DNA of 5,162 nt from an uncultured Clostridia bacterium. Lineage in GTDB: Bacteria; Bacillota; Clostridia; Peptostreptococcales; Anaerovoracaceae. Each line of letters begins with the position of its first letter. The stretch's first letter is position 1. Positions 1 through 5,162 of this stretch are shown one piece after another. Made by a program: the position numbers and the translations under genes. The notes under the pieces were generated by a model, which saw only the letters and a list, made by a program, of their open reading frames with translations, was not told the DNA's origin and searched no databases. Location of the stretch: contig CAKQVC010000170.1 of NCBI GenBank assembly GCA_934277655.1, positions 1-5,162 of the forward strand. The letters are read 5' to 3'.

Positions 1-130
1 CCCATGTGCTGATCGATGAATAATAGCTGGCACTGAAAATCATAACAATGCCAAAAATGACTAGAATCGCAACCAGCAACAAAATGGATAAGTCGCCTGT
101 TTTTGATTGAATACGGTTCATTTTTTTCAT
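1..130 (-). CDS. ftsW: SEDS-family peptidoglycan glycosyltransferase FtsW/SpoVE, N-terminal fragment
   Basis: Only the first 43 codons (plus one base) are inside the window; the gene runs off position 1. Reading the minus strand from the ATG at 130-128 gives a short basic cytoplasmic start (MKKMNRIQSKTGD) followed by a hydrophobic segment at about residues 14-34 and the stretch GIVMIFSASYYSS at 27-39. That stretch resembles the end of the first membrane helix of SEDS proteins (FtsW, SpoVE, RodA). These are multi-pass membrane proteins that polymerise lipid II into glycan strands together with a class B PBP. The start is supported by AGGA 9 nt upstream; the second in-frame ATG (codon 4) would lie 18 nt from it, and an in-frame TGA blocks any longer form. 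The position directly after murD is where FtsW or SpoVE is usually found in Firmicute dcw clusters. The fragment cannot separate FtsW (vegetative division) from SpoVE (spore cortex), so the symbol is provisional. It lies 41 nt after murD and is presumably in the same transcript. Confidence 0.85.
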   Translation of the reverse strand, partial: MKKMNRIQSKTGDLSILLLVAILVIFGIVMIFSASYYSSISTW

Positions 131-139
131 AAGAGAATT

Positions 140-143
140 TCCT
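140..143 (-). promoter_or_regulatory. Ribosome binding site of ftsW
   Basis: AGGA on the minus strand with a 9-nt spacer to the ATG at 130-128. It decides between the two nearby in-frame ATGs (codons 1 and 4) in favour of the first. It abuts the 3' arm of a small inverted repeat. Confidence 0.75.
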
Positions 144-170
144 GTCTTTTCATTTCATTCATTAAAAGAC
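144..170 (-). repeat. Small inverted repeat in the murD-ftsW gap
   Basis: Perfect 7-base arms (GTCTTTT at 144-150, AAAAGAC at 164-170 on the plus strand) flank a 13-base spacer. In the mRNA this can fold into an AU-rich 7-bp hairpin whose 3' arm ends exactly where the ftsW Shine-Dalgarno AGGA begins. It is not followed by a U-run in the transcribed direction, so it does not look like an intrinsic terminator. With only two G-C pairs and a large loop the stem is weak, and a regulatory role is only a possibility. Confidence 0.4.
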
Positions 171-171
171 T

Positions 172-1545
172 TTAAAGAAGCCTTTCTACACAGGTCTTGA
201 AATGATCTCCTCTCTGTTCGAAGTTGTCATACATATCCCAGCTTGCACATGCAGGCGAAAGCAGCACTGTATCGCCAGGCTCTGCCATCTGGCTTGCTTT
301 CGCTACGCATTCGTCCATATTCTTAGCGAAAGAATAATCCTTGAATCCGTATTTGTCTGCAGACGCCGCCAGGATCTTCGCATCTCTTCCAAGAAGAATC
401 ATATGTTTCACTCTGCCGTTAAAGCTCTGGATAAACGGATCGAAATCCTGCCCTTTCCCGTCACCTCCGGCGATCAGGATGATATCCTTACCGATCGCAT
501 TCAGCGCAATGATTGCTGCATCCACGTTTGTCCCTTTCGAATCATTATAGTAACGCACACCATCAATTTCGCCAGAAAATTCAATTCTGTGTGCCACGCC
601 TTTAAATGTAGTCAGGACTTCCCGTATCGCATCTACGCTGACGCCTGCAAAATAGGATATCGCTGCTGCCGCCAGTGCATTTTCAATGTTATGATCGCCG
701 ATAATGTTCAGATCACTGCGGTCACAAAGTTCCTCAACATTTCCATCCTCATTGCAGATTACAAGCTTGGTATCTGATAAAAATGCACCGACTTCCAACT
801 GCTCTTTGATTGAGAACGGAATCACCTTCGCCTTGCAGTTTTCCGCAAGAGCCCAGCATCTCTTATCATCATAATTGACGATGCAGTATCCGTTTTTATC
901 TTGATTCTCAAAGATCTTTGCCTTCGCTGCACCATAGCCTTCCATCGTATGATGACGATTCAGATGATCCGGTGTCAAATTCAAGATTGCCGATACAGCC
1001 GGCTTAAAATACTTGATTGTCTGAAGTTGGAAGCTGCTTGTTTCCGTAACCAGCCAGTCATCTTCCTGAGAGCTGAGTGCTTTTGAAATAACTGCAACCC
1101 CAATGTTTCCGACAACATGAGTTATTCTTCCTGATTTCTCGAAAATTTCTCCAACCAGCGTTGTTGTTGTCGTCTTGCCGTTGGTTCCGGTAATAGCAAT
1201 GAAAGTTCCTTTTGCAATACGATATGCGATTTCCAGTTCGCCGACAATTTCCGTACCTTCGCTTTCTGCTTTCTGGATAAAATCCAGTTCCGGGTTGACA
1301 CCCGGGCTTAAGATCATCATATCGAAGTGAACGCCCTCCGGAATCTGATGGAAATAACACTTTACGTCTTTTCCTTCTAAAAAGTTCAGGAGCTGGCCAT
1401 CAATCTGCTCTCTGTCCTTGGAATCCTGAATAGATACATCGGCACCCAGTTTCAGCATTGCCTGCACTGCCGCGATTCCTGATTTTCCCATACCGACAAT
1501 CAGCACTTTCTTTTCTCTGATATTTTTTACATTATTATTATCCAT
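172..1545 (-). CDS. murD: UDP-N-acetylmuramoyl-L-alanine--D-glutamate ligase (MurD)
   Basis: Cytoplasmic ATP-dependent Mur ligase (EC 6.3.2.9) that adds D-glutamate to UDP-MurNAc-L-Ala. The 457 residues are a full-length MurD. The N-terminal Rossmann-like domain, which binds the UDP substrate, carries GMGKSG at 18-23. The central ATPase domain has the P-loop GTNGKTTTTTL at 120-130, GNIG at 146-149, TETSSFQL at 167-174, and NLTPDHLNRH at 189-198 with metal-ligand candidate H194. It also has GAAKAKIFEN at 205-214, whose K208 lies where family members have a carbamylated lysine. GDHNIENALAA (283-293) and VAHRIEF (317-323) lead into the C-terminal domain, which carries NDSKGTN (334-340), GGDGKGQDF (360-368) and LLSPACASWDMYDNFEQRG (428-446). 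Small departures from the commonest consensus are Gly for Ala in NDSKATN and Val-Ala before the HR pair. The ATG at 1545-1543 has AAGAGG 7 nt upstream and follows the mraY stop by 15 nt, which suggests close translational linkage. No truncation or frameshift is seen. Confidence 0.98.
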   Translation of the reverse strand: MDNNNVKNIREKKVLIVGMGKSGIAAVQAMLKLGADVSIQDSKDREQIDGQLLNFLEGKDVKCYFHQIPEGVHFDMMILSPGVNPELDFIQKAESEGTEIVGELEIAYRIAKGTFIAITGTNGKTTTTTLVGEIFEKSGRITHVVGNIGVAVISKALSSQEDDWLVTETSSFQLQTIKYFKPAVSAILNLTPDHLNRHHTMEGYGAAKAKIFENQDKNGYCIVNYDDKRCWALAENCKAKVIPFSIKEQLEVGAFLSDTKLVICNEDGNVEELCDRSDLNIIGDHNIENALAAAAISYFAGVSVDAIREVLTTFKGVAHRIEFSGEIDGVRYYNDSKGTNVDAAIIALNAIGKDIILIAGGDGKGQDFDPFIQSFNGRVKHMILLGRDAKILAASADKYGFKDYSFAKNMDECVAKASQMAEPGDTVLLSPACASWDMYDNFEQRGDHFKTCVERLL

Positions 1546-1552
1546 TTTTTTG

Positions 1553-1558
1553 CCTCTT
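1553..1558 (-). promoter_or_regulatory. Ribosome binding site of murD
   Basis: AAGAGG on the minus strand, 7-nt spacer to the murD ATG. It lies almost at the end of mraY (stop codon at 1563-1561), so ribosomes ending mraY are next to the murD start. This supports the ATG at 1545 as the real start. Confidence 0.8.
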
Positions 1559-1560
1559 TA

Positions 1561-2559
1561 TTAAATATTATAGATCAAAATAGCCAACAGACAGAACACA
1601 AGAGTTGCACCCCAGAACATGAAGACAACTTTCTTTTCACTCATGCCGCAAAGTTCAAAGTGATGATGAATCGGCGCCATCTTAAATATCCTCTTCTTCG
1701 TTTTCTTAAAATAAGTTACCTGAATGATAACAGATAAAGCTTCCAGAACATAGATCAGGCCTGCGATTGCCACCAGGAATTCCATTTTCATAAATACAGC
1801 TCCTGCTGCAAGCATACCGCCCAATGCCATAGAACCTGTATCTCCCATGAAAATTTTTGCCGGATTCTTATTGAAGATCAAGAATCCCAGACAGCCGCCT
1901 GCCAGTGCGCCATACACAATCGGTTCTGCCGAAAGCATCGGGAAAGCATTCACTCCCAGGATCACCATGCAGAAAGCAACCAACGCTGTGACTCCGGAAG
2001 CCAATCCATCCAGTCCGTCTGTCAAATTCACTGCATTGCTGAATGCGATCATGACAAAGATGACGAAAGGAATATAGAAAATTCCCAGATCCAAATATAC
2101 ATCTGCAAAAGGGATCCACACGCTGCTTCCACTCACACCATCGAATCCGGATTTCATATATGCACAAACCGCAAACCCTGCGGAAAACACAAACTGCAGA
2201 ATGATCTTCTGTTTCGGGCTGATCCCTGCGTTATTCTTTTTGATTGCCTTTTCATAGTCATCAATAAAACCGATCAATCCAAACAGTACCATGACAACCA
2301 GTGTGACGATCAGCTTAAACCAGCTGATTCCCCCGGCAAGTACTCCTCCGATCAGGCTGGCAATGATCGTTGCGCTGACAATCGCAATGCCACCCATGCT
2401 TGGCGTTCCTGTTTTGGAAAGGTGGGACTGCGGTCCAACCTCTCTGACAAACTGTCTGAACTGTTTTTTTTCTAAAAACGGAATCAGAATCTTCGTAAAT
2501 ACGGCTCCTAAAATCCATCCGATAACCAGTGCGATTACCGGCACTCTGAACAAATCCAT
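1561..2559 (-). CDS. mraY: Phospho-N-acetylmuramoyl-pentapeptide-transferase (MraY, lipid I synthase)
   Basis: Polytopic inner-membrane enzyme (EC 2.7.8.13) that transfers phospho-MurNAc-pentapeptide from UDP to undecaprenyl phosphate, the first membrane step of peptidoglycan synthesis. The 332 residues fit the family. About ten hydrophobic segments can be seen, roughly at 4-27, 56-77, 81-99, 119-135, 158-175, 187-205, 212-230, 243-258, 260-281 and 310-330. Cytoplasmic motifs are HLSKTGTPSMGG (46-57), FIDDYEKA with the Asp pair D100/D101 (98-105), NAVNLTDGLDGLA (175-187), FNKNPAKIFMGDTGS (229-243) with D240, and the APIHHHFE triple-histidine loop (295-302). These Asp and His residues are the Mg/catalytic-site signatures of MraY. 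No other start is possible: the 24 nt between the murF stop and this ATG are in frame and contain no start codon, and the next internal Met is residue 55. The ribosome binding site is purine-rich but rather far from the ATG. The gene lies between murF, which makes the pentapeptide precursor, and murD. Confidence 0.98.
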   Translation of the reverse strand: MDLFRVPVIALVIGWILGAVFTKILIPFLEKKQFRQFVREVGPQSHLSKTGTPSMGGIAIVSATIIASLIGGVLAGGISWFKLIVTLVVMVLFGLIGFIDDYEKAIKKNNAGISPKQKIILQFVFSAGFAVCAYMKSGFDGVSGSSVWIPFADVYLDLGIFYIPFVIFVMIAFSNAVNLTDGLDGLASGVTALVAFCMVILGVNAFPMLSAEPIVYGALAGGCLGFLIFNKNPAKIFMGDTGSMALGGMLAAGAVFMKMEFLVAIAGLIYVLEALSVIIQVTYFKKTKKRIFKMAPIHHHFELCGMSEKKVVFMFWGATLVFCLLAILIYNI

Positions 2560-2571
2560 TTCTCTGTTTTT

Positions 2572-2576
2572 CTCCT
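2572..2576 (-). promoter_or_regulatory. Ribosome binding site of mraY (long spacer)
   Basis: AGGAG on the minus strand lies 12 nt from the mraY ATG, longer than the 7-9 nt of its neighbours. The whole 24-nt gap is purine-rich (GAGGAAGAGGAG), giving two overlapping anti-SD matches. The murF stop codon is 7 nt upstream of this site, so coupling to murF translation is likely. This is an inference from spacing only. Confidence 0.65.
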
Positions 2577-2583
2577 CTTCCTC

Positions 2584-3981
2584 TTATTCGTGTTTTTCTT
2601 TCATTTCCAGAATTGCGTTTACAATCTTTTCCATAAACATACTTCTGGAAGCTTTGACCAAAATAACATCTCCTGTTTCGATCAGTTCCGACAGTTTTTC
2701 TATCAGGTCTTCCTTTTTTTCAAAACAAAGGATTTTCTGCGGATCCATGCTTTTCTTCGCACCTTCTGCATACTGCCTGGCATCGTTTCCGACTGCGATC
2801 AGTAGATCCACCTGTTTTTCGGCTGCATATACGCCTACCTCAAAATGGGCATTCTCGCTTTCTGCACCCAGTTCAAACATGTCACCCAGAATTGCCACTT
2901 TACGGTTTCCACCTGATGCCATCAGGGTATTGACCGCTGACTTCATAGATGCCGGGCATGCATTGTAGGTATCGTCTATGATTTTAACTCCGCCTTCTTC
3001 GATAATGTGAAGTCTTTTTTCCGTCAAAGCTGCATTTTTCAGTCCCTCAACAGCTGTCTCCACATCAATCCCCAACAGTTCACCTGCCGCAATGGCAAGT
3101 GTTGCGTTAATTGCATTATGTGCACCCGGCAAGAATAATCCTATTTCATAATGTTTATCTTTTCGGTCCAATCTGTATTTTATACCTTTATCGCCAAAAT
3201 CGCAAACATCTGATACAACAAAATCATCTTTTTTTTCTGTTCCCACAGTCAGCAGATGATAATTCCCTGCTGTATGACCCGGTTTCAGAAGGTCGCAGTC
3301 ACTGTTTACGATCAATACGGAATTTTCGTCAAAGAAAGTAGTTACTTCCATCTTTGCCTGCAATATGCCTTGCCGGCTTCCCAGTTTTTCAATATGAGAA
3401 ATTCCGATTTCAGTGATCAGTGCAACATCAGGTCTTACAAGATCTGCAAGGGTTTCAATCTCTCCGAAATCATCCATTCCCATTTCCAGCACGGCAACTT
3501 CTGTATCCGGTGGGAAATCCATAATACTCAATGGAAGTCCGAATCCATTGTTGAAGTTTTTTATGCTTCTGGCTGCCTTATATTTTGTTTCTGCAATCGC
3601 AAACAACATATCTCTGGTACTGGTTTTGCCTACACTTCCAGTAACCGCGATTTTCTTTTTTAGCGGCATCGTCGAAAGATAATATTTTGCGAGACGCTGC
3701 AGAGCTTTCGTCGTATCATCGACTAAAACCACATTTATTGTGTCTCCATCTCCCGGCACTTTGCTTTCATCGGAAACAATCAAACTTCGGCATCCGTTTT
3801 TCATAACATCGCCCAGATATTTATGTCCATCGTTTACAAGACCGATCAGAGCAAAGAAAAGATTTCCTTCTTCTGCCTGCCGTGAATCTGTCGCAATCTT
3901 TGTGATCTCATCTTTGGGGTTTCCGCTGAGAAGTTTCCCGCCGGTTGCCTGCGTAATTTCTTCTATTGTAAAAGTTCTCAT
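2584..3981 (-). CDS. murF: UDP-N-acetylmuramoyl-tripeptide--D-alanyl-D-alanine ligase (MurF)
   Basis: Cytoplasmic ATP-dependent Mur ligase (EC 6.3.2.10) that adds D-Ala-D-Ala to UDP-MurNAc-tripeptide to give the pentapeptide used by MraY. At 465 residues it is full length. The N-terminal substrate domain has the typical opening FTIEEITQATGG (4-15) and TDSRQAEEGNLFFAL (31-45). The ATPase domain has the P-loop TGSVGKTSTRD (114-124), KNFNNGFGLP (141-150), LEMGMDDFGEI (165-175), ISHIEKLGS (194-202), and AKMEV (209-213) with K210 in the place of the Mur carbamylated lysine. GAHNAINATLAIAAG (286-300) marks the end of the central domain. The C-terminal domain has DDTYNACPASMKSA (336-349), LGDMFELG (365-372) and VKASRSMFMEKIV (442-454). 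The usual DDxYNANPxSM motif carries Cys342 instead of the second Asn. The ATG at 3981-3979 has AGAGGA 7 nt upstream. The gene follows murE by 41 nt and precedes mraY by 24 nt, the standard dcw order. Confidence 0.98.
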   Translation of the reverse strand: MRTFTIEEITQATGGKLLSGNPKDEITKIATDSRQAEEGNLFFALIGLVNDGHKYLGDVMKNGCRSLIVSDESKVPGDGDTINVVLVDDTTKALQRLAKYYLSTMPLKKKIAVTGSVGKTSTRDMLFAIAETKYKAARSIKNFNNGFGLPLSIMDFPPDTEVAVLEMGMDDFGEIETLADLVRPDVALITEIGISHIEKLGSRQGILQAKMEVTTFFDENSVLIVNSDCDLLKPGHTAGNYHLLTVGTEKKDDFVVSDVCDFGDKGIKYRLDRKDKHYEIGLFLPGAHNAINATLAIAAGELLGIDVETAVEGLKNAALTEKRLHIIEEGGVKIIDDTYNACPASMKSAVNTLMASGGNRKVAILGDMFELGAESENAHFEVGVYAAEKQVDLLIAVGNDARQYAEGAKKSMDPQKILCFEKKEDLIEKLSELIETGDVILVKASRSMFMEKIVNAILEMKEKHE

Positions 3982-3988
3982 ATTCTCA

Positions 3989-3994
3989 TCCTCT
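3989..3994 (-). promoter_or_regulatory. Ribosome binding site of murF
   Basis: AGAGGA on the minus strand, 7-nt spacer to the ATG at 3981-3979. An earlier ATG overlaps the site (AGGATGAG) but is out of the murF frame and reaches a stop after three codons, so the site supports the annotated murF start. Confidence 0.8.
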
Positions 3995-4022
3995 TTTTAT
4001 TTTTCTTTGTCATATTTTTTCT

Positions 4023-5162
4023 TTATTTCAAATTTTGGCTGACAGACAAAACTTCCTGCCTGTCATCGAAATGTATTTTTTCATTTCCTATTACCTGGTA
4101 AGTTTCATGCCCCTTTCCTGCAATCACGATAAAATCGCCTTCCCATGCCTCTTCCAGGCACCATGCGATTGCCTGCCTGCGGTCAGGTATGATTCGATAA
4201 CTGCCACCTGCCTTTCCCATTGCTTCTGAAATATCCTGAATAATACGCATCGGCTCCTCGCTGCGTGGATTGTCGGATGTAATGATGGAAAAGTCAGCAT
4301 ATGTTCCGGCCGCTTTCCCCATTTCGACCCTCCGGTTCTTATCCCTCTGCCCGCCGCATCCAAAGACAACGATCAGCCTCTCTGGCCGGTATTTTCGAAG
4401 ATTAATCAGTAGACTTTGAAGTGCTGCTCCATTATGTGCATAATCGATCATAACCATAAAATCCCGGTTCAGCGGTATGATTTCCGCTCTGCCTCTGACT
4501 TTCACATCTTTGACAGATGCAGCTGCCTGCCTGAGATCAATTCCGGCTGCTACGCAGGCCGCAGTGATTGCCCCTGCGGCATTATACAGACTGAACATCC
4601 CGGGCATTGCTGTTTCTACTTCAATTTTATCTCTATTTTTATCTTTGATTTCAACTTCATCTTTATCTTGGTCTTCTTTATTTTCTGTTTTACTAGCTGT
4701 TTCAGCTTCTTGCCCGGCATATTCCAGGGAAAAACGGATTCCAAGTATATCCTTTCCCTTGAAAATCTCAGCATCTGAAGCTCTCATCTGCACATTTTCC
4801 CCCATACCGAAGCGAATCGTTTGTTTCGCTGTGCTGTTTTTCAAAATTTCTTCACAGTATGGATCGTCTCCATTAACAATAGCAATATCGGCTTGACGAA
4901 AAAGCATGCTTTTCCAGTACAAATATTCTTCGAAATTTTCATGTTCATCCGGGCTGATATGATCTTCTGCCAGATTGGTAAATACCGCCGCATGCAAGTG
5001 CAGTCCCCAGATTCGATGCTGCTTCATTCCCTGCGAAGAGACCTCTATTACAGCAGCTCTGCATCCACCATCCTGCATCTGCCGGAGTATCTCATAAAGA
5101 TCCAGGGCACAGGGTGTTGTCGCAGATGCAGATTGGTAGTTTCCCTCGAATCCGTTCTGCAC
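4023..5162 (-). CDS. murE: UDP-N-acetylmuramoyl-L-alanyl-D-glutamate--2,6-diaminopimelate ligase (MurE), 5'-truncated by the window edge
   Basis: Cytoplasmic Mur ligase (EC 6.3.2.13) that adds the third stem-peptide residue to UDP-MurNAc-L-Ala-D-Glu. 379 codons are present. The first codon in the window is GTG (Val) and is internal, not a start: the fragment opens just upstream of the family's TTP motif (SATTPCALDL, 13-22), so the N-terminal domain and the P-loop (together about a quarter of the protein) lie beyond position 5162. In fragment numbering, visible motifs are EVSSQGMKQHR (40-50), FTNLAEDHISPDEH (61-74), YWKSMLF (82-88) with K84 as probable carbamylated lysine, IVNGDD (95-100), PGMFSLYNAAGA (187-198), VRGRAE (222-227), IDYAHNGAAL (239-248), GCGGQRDKNRR (268-278), TSDNPRSEEP (295-304) and AGKGHETYQ (348-356). 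DNPR is the family's meso-diaminopimelate recognition signature; lysine-adding enzymes differ there, so DAP-type peptidoglycan is predicted. An unusual, strongly charged insert fills residues about 151-184. The stop TAA is 41 nt before murF. Confidence 0.96.
   Translation of the reverse strand: MQNGFEGNYQSASATTPCALDLYEILRQMQDGGCRAAVIEVSSQGMKQHRIWGLHLHAAVFTNLAEDHISPDEHENFEEYLYWKSMLFRQADIAIVNGDDPYCEEILKNSTAKQTIRFGMGENVQMRASDAEIFKGKDILGIRFSLEYAGQEAETASKTENKEDQDKDEVEIKDKNRDKIEVETAMPGMFSLYNAAGAITAACVAAGIDLRQAAASVKDVKVRGRAEIIPLNRDFMVMIDYAHNGAALQSLLINLRKYRPERLIVVFGCGGQRDKNRRVEMGKAAGTYADFSIITSDNPRSEEPMRIIQDISEAMGKAGGSYRIIPDRRQAIAWCLEEAWEGDFIVIAGKGHETYQVIGNEKIHFDDRQEVLSVSQNLK
4618..4668 (-). repeat. 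Degenerate direct repeat inside murE (charged insert)
   Basis: On the plus strand ACTTCAATTTTATCT (4618-4632) recurs as ACTTCATCTTTATCT (4654-4668), 13 of 15 bases identical, with a 36-nt (12-codon) offset that keeps the reading frame. In MurE this gives the similar pieces DKDEVE and DKIEVE within an Asp/Glu/Lys-rich stretch. The surrounding DNA (about 4620-4690) is strikingly pyrimidine-rich on the plus strand. This looks like an old in-frame expansion by slippage or tandem duplication, but could be chance similarity in low-complexity sequence. Confidence 0.45.

Noticed and set aside
144..170. The murD-ftsW inverted repeat as an intrinsic terminator.
   Set aside because: The stem is AU-rich with only two G-C pairs, and it is followed by the ftsW ribosome binding site rather than a run of U.
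202..777. A 191-codon plus-strand open frame antisense to murD.
   Set aside because: It is opposite the conserved C-terminal half of murD, with a Cys/His/Arg-rich product typical of antisense frames and no recognisable domain.
2291..2968. A 225-codon plus-strand open frame antisense to the mraY start and murF end.
   Set aside because: It lies wholly opposite two well-conserved genes, its product has no recognisable motif and is Ser/Pro/Ile-rich as expected from antisense reading, and I see no dedicated ribosome binding site. It is a shadow frame.
3982..4022. Possible promoter in the A-rich murE-murF gap.
   Set aside because: The gap is only 41 nt and mostly A with a strong ribosome binding site; I could not find a convincing -35/-10 pair there.
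4416..4896. Overlapping plus-strand frames (4416-4778 and 4477-4896) with Phe/Ile-rich or Ser/Leu-rich runs that look like membrane helices.
   Set aside because: The hydrophobic runs are the reverse complement of the Lys/Asp/Glu-rich insert of MurE; no independent gene is supported.

Overview
The window is a stretch of a division and cell-wall (dcw) cluster from a low-to-moderate GC Firmicute. Every gene is on the minus strand, so transcription runs from high to low coordinates: murE (5' end cut off by the window edge), murF, mraY, murD, then the first 43 codons of an FtsW/SpoVE-type SEDS gene cut off at position 1. The gene order, the strong purine-rich Shine-Dalgarno sites, the A-rich gaps and the style of the proteins (for example the DHISPDEH form of the MurE signature) suggest an anaerobic Clostridia member, most likely Lachnospiraceae. 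The genus cannot be read from this window.

Layout: 4023-5162 is MurE (missing roughly its first quarter), 2584-3981 MurF, 1561-2559 MraY, 172-1545 MurD and 1-130 the SEDS N-terminus. The gaps in transcript order are 41, 24, 15 and 41 nt. Each holds a ribosome binding site, and I see no promoter or terminator in any of them. This looks like one interior piece of a longer operon that starts beyond position 5162 and continues past position 1. There are no RNA genes, mobile elements, CRISPR arrays or gene-free stretches over 300 bases.

The products form consecutive steps of lipid II synthesis. MurD adds D-Glu to UDP-MurNAc-L-Ala, MurE adds the third residue (its DNPR motif predicts meso-diaminopimelate), MurF adds D-Ala-D-Ala, and MraY moves the phospho-MurNAc-pentapeptide onto undecaprenyl phosphate to make lipid I. 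The SEDS protein acts downstream as a membrane glycosyltransferase that polymerises lipid II at the septum or in spore cortex.

I found no undescribed system; this is conserved core biology. Local oddities worth noting are a highly charged insert in the MurE central domain that carries a degenerate DNA repeat, a shared geometry of the two 41-nt gaps (an in-frame continuation after the upstream stop that ends in an ATGA overlap with the next start), a small hairpin beside the ftsW ribosome binding site, and a few departures from consensus ligase motifs.
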